Assembly (NCBI GenBank): GCA_034435635.1
Contig: DAOTWY010000059.1
Coordinates: 84,736 to 148,735, forward strand
Length of the DNA stretch: 64,000 nt
Direction: 5' to 3'
Source: DAOTWY01 sp003696565
GTDB taxonomy: Bacteria > Chloroflexota > Anaerolineae > Aggregatilineales > Phototrophicaceae
The position numbers and the translations under genes were made by a program. Positions 1 through 9,007 of this stretch are shown one piece after another; position 1 is the stretch's first letter, and the number at the start of each line of letters is the position of its first letter. The notes beneath the pieces are model-generated. The model was not told the DNA's origin. It did not search any database and saw only the letters and a program-made list of their open reading frames with translations.

Positions 1-823
1 GGGGTCTGTGCTGACTAGCTTGTGTGATGCAGACCCAACGCTGCGTTGGCGGCAAGACCCGGATACGCGGCAGATTCTGCTAGAAGGAATGGGGGAAGCT
101 CATGTTTCTTTGGCAATTAGCCGCGCCCAACAATTGGGGGTTGGTATTGATACCGAAATGCCCAAAGTACCATATAAAGAAACGGTGACCAAAGAGGCAG
201 AAGCAACCTATCGCCATAAAAAGCAAAGTGGCGGTGCTGGGCAATTTGGGGAGGTTAGCTTACGTGTTCTCCCTAACCACGGTGAAGGCTACGTTTATGA
301 AACCCAAATTGTGGGCGGGGCGATTTCCAGCAGTTTCTTGCCCTCAATTGATAAAGGTATTCAAGGGGTACTAAAAGACGGAGTCTTGGCAGGATTCCCA
401 ATTGTGGACGTTAAAGTTGTTGTGTTTGATGGTAAAGAGCATCCGGTAGATTCAAAAGATATTGCTTTCCAAATTGCCGGGCGTGAAGCTTTCAAAGAAG
501 CGTTTTTATCGGCTTCTCCTGTGTTAATGGAACCGATTATGGATGTAAAGATCACCGTACCAGAGAGCATGATGGGCGATATTATGGGTGATCTTAACAC
601 ACGGCGCGGACGTGTTCAGGGTATGGATACAGTGGCGAATCGCAGTGTAGTAAAAGCACAAGTGCCATTGGCAGAAATGCTGCGTTATGGTAATGATCTG
701 CGTTCCATGACTGGCGGACGTGGTATTTATGAAATGACATTTTCACACTATGAGCGCGTGCCTGGGCATCTGCAAGAAGAGATTATCAAACGACACAAAG
801 CAGAATTAGAAGCTGCACAATAA
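1..823 (+). CDS. Elongation factor G-like protein, C-terminal part (5' end outside window)
   Basis: Translational GTPase of the EF-G family; only about 273 C-terminal residues are present, because the reading frame is open to the left edge (from base 2). What remains covers the end of domain III (LLEGMGEAH), domain IV (YRHKKQSGGAGQFGEV, then VVVFDGKEHPVDSKDIAFQ) and domain V (LMEPIMDVKITVPE, MGDIMGDLNTRRGRVQGM, LRSMTGGRGIYEM). The GTP-binding domain lies outside the window. The YRHKKQSGGAGQFGEV form of domain IV, rather than YRKQSGGRGQYG, resembles the EF-G-like/EF-G2 paralogues more than canonical FusA, so the exact role (translocation or recycling) is uncertain. The gene faces ftsH and shares a bidirectional hairpin terminator with it. 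Confidence 0.93.
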   Translation, partial: GSVLTSLCDADPTLRWRQDPDTRQILLEGMGEAHVSLAISRAQQLGVGIDTEMPKVPYKETVTKEAEATYRHKKQSGGAGQFGEVSLRVLPNHGEGYVYETQIVGGAISSSFLPSIDKGIQGVLKDGVLAGFPIVDVKVVVFDGKEHPVDSKDIAFQIAGREAFKEAFLSASPVLMEPIMDVKITVPESMMGDIMGDLNTRRGRVQGMDTVANRSVVKAQVPLAEMLRYGNDLRSMTGGRGIYEMTFSHYERVPGHLQEEIIKRHKAELEAAQ

Positions 824-844
824 GCATGTTAAGTGTGTTTAATC

Positions 845-875
845 AAAATCCCCGATCAAATCAATCGGGGATTTT
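845..875. terminator. Bidirectional intrinsic terminator between EF-G-like gene and ftsH
   Basis: A perfect 12-bp stem (AAAATCCCCGAT at 845-856 with ATCGGGGATTTT at 864-875) has a 7-nt loop and lies between two convergent stop codons. The A-run on one side and T-run on the other let it work in both directions. Confidence 0.85.
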
Positions 876-881
876 CGTTGT

Positions 882-2924
882 CTAATCGTCTTGTTTTTCA
901 TCCTGGGTGGGAACAGGGTTTTCGTCACTGCCGCCGTTGCTTAGAGAAAAGTGTCCACTACGCTTACGGACTCGTTCTGCACGGTCAGGATCATCAGGTA
1001 GGACATCTTCAAATTCCAACCCTAGAATACGGAGCATTTCTTGCTGTTCGATCACCTCATGTATAAGCAGTTCTTCAGCTAATGCTGTTAATTTATCGCG
1101 ATTTTCTTTGAGTAAGTCTCGTGTCGCTTCATAGGTTTCTTTGATGATCCGGCTGACCTCACGGTCGATTTTAGCTGCTGTTTCCTCGCTATAGTGCCGC
1201 CCTTGAGAGATGGAATAACCTAGGAACGGTTGACGGTCGTCATCACCAAAATTGACTTGCCCCAAAACATCACTCATACCAAACTGAGCAACCATACGAC
1301 GCGCAAGATCGGTTACACGTCGTAAGTCATTTTCTGCACCTGTTGTGACTTCACCAAAGATAATTTCCTCGGCTGCACGCCCACCAAGTAGAACTTTCAT
1401 CCGGGCATCTAAATAACTCTTGGCATAATTGCGCCGATCATCATCTGGCATTTGTGCGGTTACACCCAATGCTTGCCCACGCGGTACGATTGTAATTTTT
1501 AGCACGGGGTCGGCTTTGGGGGTTAAAGCTGCAACTAATGCATGACCTGCTTCATGATAGGCTACCACTTTACGCTCATGCGGGTCAGAAAGCGGTGGGC
1601 TTTCCGTCCCAAGTACAATGCGGTCAAACGCATCAGAAAAATCACGCATAGAAATTTTCTTAGCATTACGCCGTGCAGCATTTAGTGCTGCTTCATTGGC
1701 TAAGTTGGCTAAATCCGCCCCAGAAAAGCCGATTGTCCCGCGAGATAGACTCTCCAGATCAACGGTGTGGTCAAGAGGTTTGCCGCGTGTATGAATTTTG
1801 AGAATTTCATAACGTCCTTTGCGGTCTGGCAATCCGACCGTCACTTGTCGATCAAAACGCCCTGGACGCAACAATGCGGGATCAAGTACATCATTGCGAT
1901 TGGTTGCTGCCATCACAATAACGCTCTCGTTCTGGTCAAAGCCATCCATTTCTGCCAGCATTTGATTGAGTGTTTGTTCGCGCTCATCATGCCCACCACC
2001 AAGACCAGCACCACGTTGCCGACCAACCGCGTCAATTTCATCAATGAACACGATACTCGGAGCATTTTCTTTTGCACGACGGAATAGGTCACGCACGCGA
2101 GATGCCCCAACACCGACGAACATTTCAACAAACTCTGATGCTGCGATGCTGAAGAATGAGACGTTAGCTTCCCCAGCAACAGCGCGTGCTAATAATGTTT
2201 TACCGGTTCCGGGTGGTCCTATTAATAACACACCGCGGGGAATACGTGCGCCTAGTGCAATATATTTATCCGGTTCACGCAGAAAATCCACAATTTCCAC
2301 TAATTCACGTTTGGCGGCATCTTGCCCTGCCACATCATTAAAAGTCACCTGTGGGCGTTCTAAGGTATATTCACGTGCTTGAGTGCGCCCAAAGCCCATC
2401 GCATTCCCCATCTGACGCTGCGCACGACGTGACACCCAAATGAAGAAAACGATGATAAGAATTAATGGGCCCCATGTTGCTAAAATACTCCAGAACGGAG
2501 AAATTTCAGTGGTATCTAATTCAATCTGTGCCCCGTTTGCATCTAAAACATTGATCAATGTATCAAATGCGGGGGATTGCTCACTAGGGACAGTGAGCGT
2601 GAAATTTTTGATTGGCGCGCTGCCGTTTAATGTGATTGTTTGGGCAAAGATACCTTCTGCGCTATTGCCGTCAACATTAATGATGATACTTTGTACGTTG
2701 CCGGCTTGTGCCTGGTTTAGCAACTCATCATAGGTGATGGTGCTGCTCGCGCCCGACATAGGGCTGACCCCTCCCATTAATTGGAGGAATAACCAGATGA
2801 GCAGAAAAGCGAACACCATGGGCCAAAACCATTTGCGCCAATCTGGATCAGGATTTTGTTGTGGATTGGGTGGTTCACCCGGTGGTCTATTTTGATCTTT
2901 GTTATTGTTATTTGGAAACTGCAT
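882..2924 (-). CDS. ftsH: ATP-dependent zinc metalloprotease FtsH
   Basis: Membrane-anchored AAA+ protease that extracts and degrades misassembled membrane proteins and unstable regulators. The 680-residue product has a Pro/Asn-rich cytoplasmic start, TM1 at about 34-51, an extracytoplasmic domain, TM2 at about 145-164, Walker A GPPGTGKT at 236-243, Walker B IVFIDEID at 291-298, the second region of homology with RPGRFDR at about 353-359, and the zinc site HEAGH at 457-461. The length is normal for the family and all catalytic motifs are intact. The gene is monocistronic: it ends at the shared terminator, and a possible promoter lies upstream at 2968-2995. The C-terminal tail after about residue 640 is acidic and poorly conserved. 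Confidence 0.98.
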   Translation of the reverse strand: MQFPNNNNKDQNRPPGEPPNPQQNPDPDWRKWFWPMVFAFLLIWLFLQLMGGVSPMSGASSTITYDELLNQAQAGNVQSIIINVDGNSAEGIFAQTITLNGSAPIKNFTLTVPSEQSPAFDTLINVLDANGAQIELDTTEISPFWSILATWGPLILIIVFFIWVSRRAQRQMGNAMGFGRTQAREYTLERPQVTFNDVAGQDAAKRELVEIVDFLREPDKYIALGARIPRGVLLIGPPGTGKTLLARAVAGEANVSFFSIAASEFVEMFVGVGASRVRDLFRRAKENAPSIVFIDEIDAVGRQRGAGLGGGHDEREQTLNQMLAEMDGFDQNESVIVMAATNRNDVLDPALLRPGRFDRQVTVGLPDRKGRYEILKIHTRGKPLDHTVDLESLSRGTIGFSGADLANLANEAALNAARRNAKKISMRDFSDAFDRIVLGTESPPLSDPHERKVVAYHEAGHALVAALTPKADPVLKITIVPRGQALGVTAQMPDDDRRNYAKSYLDARMKVLLGGRAAEEIIFGEVTTGAENDLRRVTDLARRMVAQFGMSDVLGQVNFGDDDRQPFLGYSISQGRHYSEETAAKIDREVSRIIKETYEATRDLLKENRDKLTALAEELLIHEVIEQQEMLRILGLEFEDVLPDDPDRAERVRKRSGHFSLSNGGSDENPVPTQDEKQDD

Positions 2925-2967
2925 CTCAGTTTAAAACCCTTATATTCAAAGTAGGGATACAAACACT

Positions 2968-2995
2968 ATAGTAGAAGAATATTAGAACAACGCAA
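2968..2995 (-). promoter_or_regulatory. Candidate promoter of ftsH
   Basis: On the minus strand TTGCGT and TACTAT are separated by 16 nt, about 45 nt upstream of the ftsH start. This is a partial match to the housekeeping consensus. Confidence 0.4.
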
Positions 2996-3007
2996 GTGTG
3001 TTTTCGT

Positions 3008-3036
3008 TTGTTTGTCTGCAAAGCATCATCTATAAT
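3008..3036 (+). promoter_or_regulatory. Candidate sigma-70-type promoter for the 3066 gene
   Basis: TTGTTT (3008-3013), a 17-nt spacer and a perfect TATAAT (3031-3036) stand 30 nt before the ATG. An AGGGA at 3053-3057 can serve as ribosome binding site. Confidence 0.6.
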
Positions 3037-3065
3037 CTACAGGAAGATTGTTAGGGATACATTAG

Positions 3066-3776
3066 ATGTCAGAAGAAAAACAAACGACACAACCAGAAGA
3101 AAACCCCACGCCAGATATTCCGCCCATCAAAGTGCCCCCGTTGAAAGATAAAAAACAGGCACTAACCAAGGCGATCATGGCGTTGGAAGAGTCTGAACCA
3201 ATTATCGTTAGTAAACAGCAGACTGCTGTCGCCCCACAAATAGACCCGCCTTGGGCATTACAGCAATTTTTTAATGGAGAAATCGATTTAGCTGTGGAAC
3301 TTTCTGAACGGTTCAGTACCACCCCCTTAATGTCTGTTATTAAAACACGAACGTTAGGGACACGCAAGGAGCGTGGTGTGGCAGAACTGTCTACACCAGA
3401 TGGCGCGGCGGCGATTATTTTTGAGGCAGATAAGACAAATCATGTTGTTCAGCTTTCTTTTACTTTTGGGTCTATGTTGACACTGCGTTTTCGCTTAGAT
3501 GATCTTAATCATACAGACCGTACCCGTTGGCTAGAACTCATGCGACGTGACCAAGGCGGGCTAGCCTTTTTATGGGGTCCTTCTCGCTGGGAAAGTGACT
3601 ATGTGATTTGTATTACACGCAAATATTATACAAATTTTTATGCTTTTTCGCCGCGTCATTTTGAAGCAGCGGCACGCTTAACCCCAGAAGTAACAACAAA
3701 ACTTTTAAATTGGTTAGAGACATTCTGGCAGCAGGATGAAAAAGATGATGAGCCACCGCAGCTTTTAACATGGTGA
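3066..3776 (+). CDS. Hypothetical protein, 236 aa
   Basis: I do not recognise this family. The first 75 residues are Pro/Glu/Lys-rich and probably disordered. A globular part follows (from about residue 78, PPWALQQFFNGEIDLAVEL) with alternating hydrophobic and charged strands and a Trp/Tyr-rich C-terminal half (WGPSRWESDYVICITRKYY). There is no signal peptide, no membrane segment and no recognisable catalytic motif, so a cytosolic protein is likely. The start is supported by a good promoter and an SD 8 nt before the ATG. The yyaL-like gene follows 56 nt later, so the two may be co-transcribed, with a palindrome between them. Function unknown. Confidence 0.8.
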   Translation: MSEEKQTTQPEENPTPDIPPIKVPPLKDKKQALTKAIMALEESEPIIVSKQQTAVAPQIDPPWALQQFFNGEIDLAVELSERFSTTPLMSVIKTRTLGTRKERGVAELSTPDGAAAIIFEADKTNHVVQLSFTFGSMLTLRFRLDDLNHTDRTRWLELMRRDQGGLAFLWGPSRWESDYVICITRKYYTNFYAFSPRHFEAAARLTPEVTTKLLNWLETFWQQDEKDDEPPQLLTW

Positions 3777-3789
3777 GGATAGGTATCCT
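3776..3789. repeat. 14-bp palindrome AGGATAGGTATCCT
   Basis: AGGATA and TATCCT flank a central GG. The element begins on the last base of the preceding stop codon and ends 43 nt before the next start. It is too short-looped for a good terminator and looks more like an operator half-site pair; no function can be assigned. Confidence 0.35.
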
Positions 3790-3832
3790 ATGGCACAATT
3801 CATCAGATGATGTTTGTGTAATAGGATGAAAC

Positions 3833-5872
3833 ATGAACCGTTTACAGTATGAGACGAGTCCTTATCTATTACAACATAAGGACAATCCGGTAGACTGGTA
3901 TCCCTGGGGAGAAGAAGCCCTACAAAAAGCACGTACGGAAGATAAGCCGATTTTGCTCAGTGTAGGGTATAGCGCATGTCATTGGTGTCATGTGATGGCG
4001 CATGAGAGTTTTGAGCATGAACCCACTGCCCAGATGATGAATGACTGGTTTGTCAATATTAAGGTTGATCGAGAAGAACGCCCAGATATTGATGATATTT
4101 ATATGCAAGCGGTTCAAGCTATGACAGGACGGGGCGGGTGGCCCATGACGGTCTTTCTATTGCCAGATGGTAGACCGTTTTATGGTGGAACATACTTTCC
4201 TCTAGAACCTCGCTACGGCATGCCGTCTTTTCGGCAAGTATTAGCCGGCGTGCATGATGCGTATGTTAACCGCCGGGCTGATGTAGAACAATCTGCTGCT
4301 AACCTCACTCAAATGCTTAAACGTGATGTTCTGAATATTGGGGGGGATGCGTCTGAATTTAATCACACTTTGTTAGATAAAGCAGTTGAACACTTCTCCC
4401 GTTCTTTTGATAAACTCTATGGTGGATTTGGTGGCGCGCCTAAGTTCCCGCAACCCATGAATTTAGAATACTTGTTGCGATCTTACCTCCGTACTGGCGA
4501 TGAGTACACGCTTCATATGGTGACACATACGTTAAAAAAGATGGCAATGGGGGGGATTTATGACCAAATTGGTGGCGGGTTTGCACGTTACAGCGTGGAT
4601 GCGATTTGGCTCGTGCCGCATTTTGAGAAGATGCTCTATGATAATGCGCAACTGAGCCGTGTTTACCTTCATGCTTGGCAAATCACGAAAGATGATTTTT
4701 CCCGCACAATTGCTCAAGATATTTATGATTATATTCTCCGAGAAATGACAGCACCAGAAGGCGGCTTTTACAGTGCGACGGATGCCGATAGTGAAGGGGA
4801 AGAGGGTAAATTTTTCGTCTGGACGGTGGATGAATTAACCTCACTGCTTGATGAAGATGAATATAAGATCGCAGTGGAATATTGGGGAATTAGCCGTAGT
4901 GGCAATTTTGAAGGGAAAAATATTCTCTACGTCCCTAACGAAGATGAGGTTGTTGCTGATCGGTTAAACTTGGATGTATCACAACTGCATGAATATCTAT
5001 CCAGGATTAAGGATAAACTCTATGCTGCTCGGACGCATCGAGTGCATCCTGGGCTGGATGATAAAATTTTGACATCATGGAATGGGATGATGTTGGCAAG
5101 CCTGGCAGAAGCGGCGCGCGTGTTACAACGTGAGGATTATGCTCAAGCCGCAATTCGCTGTGGGGACTTTTTGCTAGAGAATCTTATTCAAGACGGGCGG
5201 TTGCTGCGGACATACAAAAATGGTCAAAGTAAGTACAACGCTTATCTAGAAGACTACGCAAATCTAATTGATGGACTTTTAGAATTGTATCAAACAACCT
5301 TTGATGAACGATATTTCGCTGCAACAATTCAGCTAGCTGATGATGTGTTAGCACATTTCACTGCAGCCGATGGTGGTTTTTATGACACACGTGATGACCA
5401 CGAACAGTTAATTGTCCGTCCGCGCAATTTACAAGATAACGCTGTCCCATCAGGTAATAGTATGATGGCTAAGCAACTGTTGCGATTAGCGGCTTATACT
5501 GGAAATTTGAATTATAATGAGGCTGCAAGGCTTGGGTTACAATTGCTCACTGAAGCATTAAAGCAGTATCCACAGGCTTTTGGAGAGGCACTTAACGCGG
5601 TGGATATGCTTGTACAAGGTGTTGATGAGATTGCCATTATTGGTGATCCTGACCAAGATACAACACAGGCGTTGATGGCTGTTATGACAGAAACATATTG
5701 CCCAAATGCGATTTTGGCTTTATCTCCAGTTAATGTTGTTGATGGAGCGGTGATTCCGTTGTTGAATGGGCGTATTCAGCAGAATGGACAACCAACAGCT
5801 TATGTCTGCCGGAATTTTACCTGTCAGATGCCTGTTACATCTCCTGATGATCTAAGAAGGTTGTTACATTGA
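3833..5872 (+). CDS. YyaL-type protein: DUF255 thioredoxin domain plus six-hairpin domain
   Basis: Homologue of bacterial YyaL and of eukaryotic SPATA20. The N-terminal DUF255 thioredoxin-like domain (about 1-165) carries the invariant SACHWCHVM with the CxxC pair at C49 and C52, and the GGWPMTVFLLPD segment. The remainder resembles the (alpha/alpha)6 barrel of N-acylglucosamine 2-epimerase-like proteins (GGFGGAPKFPQP, GGIYDQIGGGFARYSVD, HFEKMLYDNAQL). At 679 residues it has the usual length. No signal peptide is visible, so it is probably cytosolic. The biochemical reaction of the family is not settled. The start has an AGGATG ribosome binding site. The next gene's ATG overlaps this stop (TGATG), so translation of the following chain is coupled to it. 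Confidence 0.93.
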   Translation: MNRLQYETSPYLLQHKDNPVDWYPWGEEALQKARTEDKPILLSVGYSACHWCHVMAHESFEHEPTAQMMNDWFVNIKVDREERPDIDDIYMQAVQAMTGRGGWPMTVFLLPDGRPFYGGTYFPLEPRYGMPSFRQVLAGVHDAYVNRRADVEQSAANLTQMLKRDVLNIGGDASEFNHTLLDKAVEHFSRSFDKLYGGFGGAPKFPQPMNLEYLLRSYLRTGDEYTLHMVTHTLKKMAMGGIYDQIGGGFARYSVDAIWLVPHFEKMLYDNAQLSRVYLHAWQITKDDFSRTIAQDIYDYILREMTAPEGGFYSATDADSEGEEGKFFVWTVDELTSLLDEDEYKIAVEYWGISRSGNFEGKNILYVPNEDEVVADRLNLDVSQLHEYLSRIKDKLYAARTHRVHPGLDDKILTSWNGMMLASLAEAARVLQREDYAQAAIRCGDFLLENLIQDGRLLRTYKNGQSKYNAYLEDYANLIDGLLELYQTTFDERYFAATIQLADDVLAHFTAADGGFYDTRDDHEQLIVRPRNLQDNAVPSGNSMMAKQLLRLAAYTGNLNYNEAARLGLQLLTEALKQYPQAFGEALNAVDMLVQGVDEIAIIGDPDQDTTQALMAVMTETYCPNAILALSPVNVVDGAVIPLLNGRIQQNGQPTAYVCRNFTCQMPVTSPDDLRRLLH

Positions 5873-6420
5873 TGAAAGTTGTTGTCGTTGATATTGAAGC
5901 AACTTGCTGGCGTAAATCCCCACCCCCCGGAGAGCAAAATGAGATTATTGAAGTTGGTGTGTGCTGGCTGAATCTTGAAAATTATACGCCATCTCATAAA
6001 CGTAGTTTAATTGTTAGACCAACACGCTCAAAAGTCAGTGATTATTGTACCAAGCTCACCACACTGACGCAGGAGCAGGTTGATAAAGGCATGAGCTTTG
6101 CAGAAGCCTGTGCTGTTTTGCAGCGAGATTATCAAACGAAATCGTTTCCCTGGGTGAGTTGGGGGAATTATGATCGTAAGATGTTTCAAGCACAGTGTGC
6201 AAGCTTTAATGTGCCGTACCCGTTTAGTGAGCATCATATCAATCTCAAGGATCGACATGCAAATTTGATGAACAATGGTAAGCGAATTGGGATGACACGG
6301 GCGTTAACCCAACTTGGTTTAGAACTGGTTGGTACGCATCATCGTGGACATGACGATGCATGGAACATTGCACGCATTTTAGGAGTCATGCTCAAACAAT
6401 ATGGAGAGAAGGTGTTTTGA
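5872..6420 (+). CDS. DEDDh 3'-5' exonuclease (ERI1/KapD-like)
   Basis: DnaQ-fold exonuclease that probably trims DNA or RNA 3' ends. All metal-binding acids are visible: VVDIEAT (DxE at the N-terminus), NYDRKMF (third Asp), and GHDDAWNIA (His plus fourth Asp of the DEDDh type). The TCW after DIEAT is typical of the ERI1/KapD group that acts on RNA, whereas replicative epsilon subunits differ, so RNA is the more likely substrate. The product is 182 residues, a single-domain enzyme. I chose ATG 5872, which overlaps the upstream TGA, over the TTG one codon earlier. The next gene's ATG in turn overlaps this stop codon. Confidence 0.88.
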   Translation: MKVVVVDIEATCWRKSPPPGEQNEIIEVGVCWLNLENYTPSHKRSLIVRPTRSKVSDYCTKLTTLTQEQVDKGMSFAEACAVLQRDYQTKSFPWVSWGNYDRKMFQAQCASFNVPYPFSEHHINLKDRHANLMNNGKRIGMTRALTQLGLELVGTHHRGHDDAWNIARILGVMLKQYGEKVF

Positions 6421-7688
6421 TGAATGAAATTGAACGGCGGATTCGGGCGAATCGTTTGCTGGATTTACCTGTAAACTGGCAAGATGAGCTTGTCTATCCG
6501 TATTATGATGGGTTATCTATCTTAAATGTGGCGCAAGCGGTGGCGCGGTTTTTTGGGGTAGAAGTTGGTTGTGGTTTGGACACATCTGTATGGGGTGGGG
6601 ATATGCCTCAACCTCAACGAGTGGTGTTATTTTTGAGTGATGGGTTGAGCTATAACCGGCTGAAGCAATTTATGGCACAAGACTCAGAATTAGCTCAAAC
6701 AGTGCAAACACTTAATGGCGGGCGGGATGTATTGCCACTGACTTCAATTGCGCCAAGCACAACCGTTGTCGCCTTACCGACTCTTTGGACAGGTAAGCCA
6801 TCTGTTACGCATGGCATTGTGGGCACCTGGATGTATTTGCGTGAAGTTGCCGCCATGAGCAATATCTTGTTTTTTAAGCCGATTTTAGGGGATTATCCTG
6901 GTGGTGAGCTGAATCGTTGGGGAGTAGATGCCGATACGTTTGTTACTGAACCATCTATTCCGCAACGACTCAATGAAATGGGTGTGCCAACTTATCTGCT
7001 GTTAGATTACTCTCTTATGGGGACAGGTCTATCACGAATACTGCATCGTGGTATAGAACATGACCACACTTATTTACATGGTGGTCTGAACGATGTATGG
7101 GATCGCTTGCGAGATGTTTTGCGGGATACACGTGGGCAGCGGTGTTATGTTAGTGCATATTTACCTAATGTCGATAAATTAGCACATCTCTATGGCGCAG
7201 ATAATGTGTATGCACGGCAGGAAATCCGCTATCAAATGCAGCAGCTACAAACAATCCTCACATCGGATGAGGTTCAAGATGGACAAACGTTAGTGATGCT
7301 AATTGCTGATCATGGGCATCATGATGCACCTGTGGCAGTTGACCTTTCCGCTGATCCGGTTATTGAGTCTGCCACATTTATGACATATGGTGCGGAGGCG
7401 CGGTTAGCACGGTTACATCTACGTGATATTCAGTCTGTGGTTGAGCGAATTAACACGCAATATAGCGAACAGCTTGCTTGTGTGCCGATGACGCAAGCGA
7501 TTGATGCCGGCTTGTTTGGGGTAGGGGAACATCATCCAGAACTACAGTATCGTAGCGGAGATTTATTGCTGATTCCGCGCTTAAATGTGCGACTTGTGGA
7601 TAAGTTGCACCCAGCTAAATTAGTCAGTATCCATGGTGGCTTATCCGACTGGGAAATGCTTGTGCCATTTATATGGCGGTGCATCTGA
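6420..7688 (+). CDS. Alkaline phosphatase-superfamily phosphodiesterase/nucleotide pyrophosphatase
   Basis: Predicted metal-dependent phosphodiesterase. The two-zinc site is readable: LFLSDGLS (first Asp), the Thr nucleophile region SIAPSTTVVALPTLWTGK, NVDKLAHLYG (Asp and His), LIADHGHHD (Asp, His, His). The first 60 residues precede the catalytic domain. The substrate cannot be told; nucleotides or phosphodiesters are typical. There is no signal peptide, so it appears cytosolic, which is unusual for NPP-like enzymes. The start at 6420 (MNEIERRI) was chosen over an in-frame ATG 60 nt earlier because it makes the same TGATG overlap as its neighbours. The 422-residue product sits in a coupled chain with the exonuclease before and an acetyltransferase after. 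Confidence 0.85.
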   Translation: MNEIERRIRANRLLDLPVNWQDELVYPYYDGLSILNVAQAVARFFGVEVGCGLDTSVWGGDMPQPQRVVLFLSDGLSYNRLKQFMAQDSELAQTVQTLNGGRDVLPLTSIAPSTTVVALPTLWTGKPSVTHGIVGTWMYLREVAAMSNILFFKPILGDYPGGELNRWGVDADTFVTEPSIPQRLNEMGVPTYLLLDYSLMGTGLSRILHRGIEHDHTYLHGGLNDVWDRLRDVLRDTRGQRCYVSAYLPNVDKLAHLYGADNVYARQEIRYQMQQLQTILTSDEVQDGQTLVMLIADHGHHDAPVAVDLSADPVIESATFMTYGAEARLARLHLRDIQSVVERINTQYSEQLACVPMTQAIDAGLFGVGEHHPELQYRSGDLLLIPRLNVRLVDKLHPAKLVSIHGGLSDWEMLVPFIWRCI

Positions 7689-9007
7689 TGAAACGTGAGT
7701 TAAAAGATGGTTTGATTTTACGCTCACTGAGTGAAGGTGTTGAGTCAGATCGAACTAATTTACCGACATTTTATGAATCTGTTTTTGCAGCAGAAGGAGA
7801 CACCGCCGCATGGCGATTAAACCTCTGGGCATATGATCTCATTCATAAAAATCATCCTACCGTAACATGGGATGATATTTGGGTAGTGGTTGACCCAGCC
7901 AAACAGGATGAAATTGTCTCTGCTTTATTGCTTATTCCACAAACGTGGCATTATGAAGGTGTGTCATTTGGTGTGGGGCGGGTGGAATTGGTTGCTACGC
8001 ACAAAGATTATCGACGGCGAGGGCTGGTTCGGGCTTTGATGGATGCGGCACATGAACGGAGTAAAGCTTTGAGGCATTTGGTGCAGGCAATTACTGGCAT
8101 TCCACATTATTATCGTCGATTTGGGTATGCTATGTCGGTGGAACTAGGTGCGCGGTCAATGATTGGGTTGAGTAGTATCCCACAGATCGAGTCCCCAACG
8201 GTTACACTGCGCTCAGCGGTGAAAACTGATATTCCGCTGCTGGTGTCGTTGTCAGATATGTATGGTAAAACACAGCAATTAGGCACTGTGTGGGATGAGA
8301 CAATGTTCCGGTTTGAAATCACGCAGCGAAATCGTGAAGCAGTTAACACGCCTAAGTTTTATATGATTATTAATGCTGAGAGCGAACCGGTAGGTTATAT
8401 CGCGGCGCGTATATGGGAAAATTGGGCATCATTGGACGCATATGTTGTAGGGGAGAAAACATCATACCTGGAGACATTTTATGATGTGCTGAATGGGATG
8501 AAGCAGATTATAGAAACAACAGAATTAGACTCTCAACGTCGTCCAAAAACAATTTATCTGGAAAGTGGCTTACATCATATGATCCACACCATGATTCGCA
8601 AGACCGCACCGAGTTCGGTCTTCCCACACGTATATGCCTGGTATATCCGTGTTTCGGATGTGGGGGAATTTTTGATGCATATCGCTCCTGTTTTAGAAAA
8701 GCGACTCAAAAACTCGGCTGCGCATGGCTACACAGGATCATTGACGATTGACTTCTTTGATCTGACAGGTGTGATTCTGACGTTTGAAAAAGGACGGGTA
8801 ATCCAAGCAGTGCAGCGTGTATTAACTGAAGATGATCGTCGTGATGCAGGATTCCCGTTTTATTCGTTTTTTGATCTGATTTTTGGACGACGAACCACAT
8901 TGGAATTAAGTTACATTCTGCCAGAAGTTTTTGCGTCGTTTAAAGCACAAGTGCTGTTAGATACATTATTCCCGAAAGGATATGCATGGCTGATGGGTCT
9001 CACATAA
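7688..9007 (+). CDS. GNAT-family N-acetyltransferase (Eis-like)
   Basis: The N-terminal half is a GNAT domain with the acetyl-CoA pyrophosphate loop at VATHKDYRRRGLVRALM (R/Q-x-x-G-x-G/A type) followed by IPHYYRRFGY, which resembles the FY.kfGFe element of the Eis/YitI group. The remaining 250 residues contain a second, weaker GNAT-like segment (VTLRSAVKTDIPLLVSLSDMYG) and a C-terminal sterol-carrier-like region, as in Eis proteins. The total of 439 residues fits that family. The acceptor substrate is unknown. ATG 7688 overlaps the upstream TGA (TGATG), so I prefer it to an ATG five codons earlier. The next gene begins 22 nt inside this one. Confidence 0.82.
   Translation: MKRELKDGLILRSLSEGVESDRTNLPTFYESVFAAEGDTAAWRLNLWAYDLIHKNHPTVTWDDIWVVVDPAKQDEIVSALLLIPQTWHYEGVSFGVGRVELVATHKDYRRRGLVRALMDAAHERSKALRHLVQAITGIPHYYRRFGYAMSVELGARSMIGLSSIPQIESPTVTLRSAVKTDIPLLVSLSDMYGKTQQLGTVWDETMFRFEITQRNREAVNTPKFYMIINAESEPVGYIAARIWENWASLDAYVVGEKTSYLETFYDVLNGMKQIIETTELDSQRRPKTIYLESGLHHMIHTMIRKTAPSSVFPHVYAWYIRVSDVGEFLMHIAPVLEKRLKNSAAHGYTGSLTIDFFDLTGVILTFEKGRVIQAVQRVLTEDDRRDAGFPFYSFFDLIFGRRTTLELSYILPEVFASFKAQVLLDTLFPKGYAWLMGLT

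Noticed and set aside
833..1134. Plus-strand reading frames at 833-1066 and 907-1134
   Set aside because: They lie inside ftsH on the opposite strand, lack ribosome sites and show no protein-like features.
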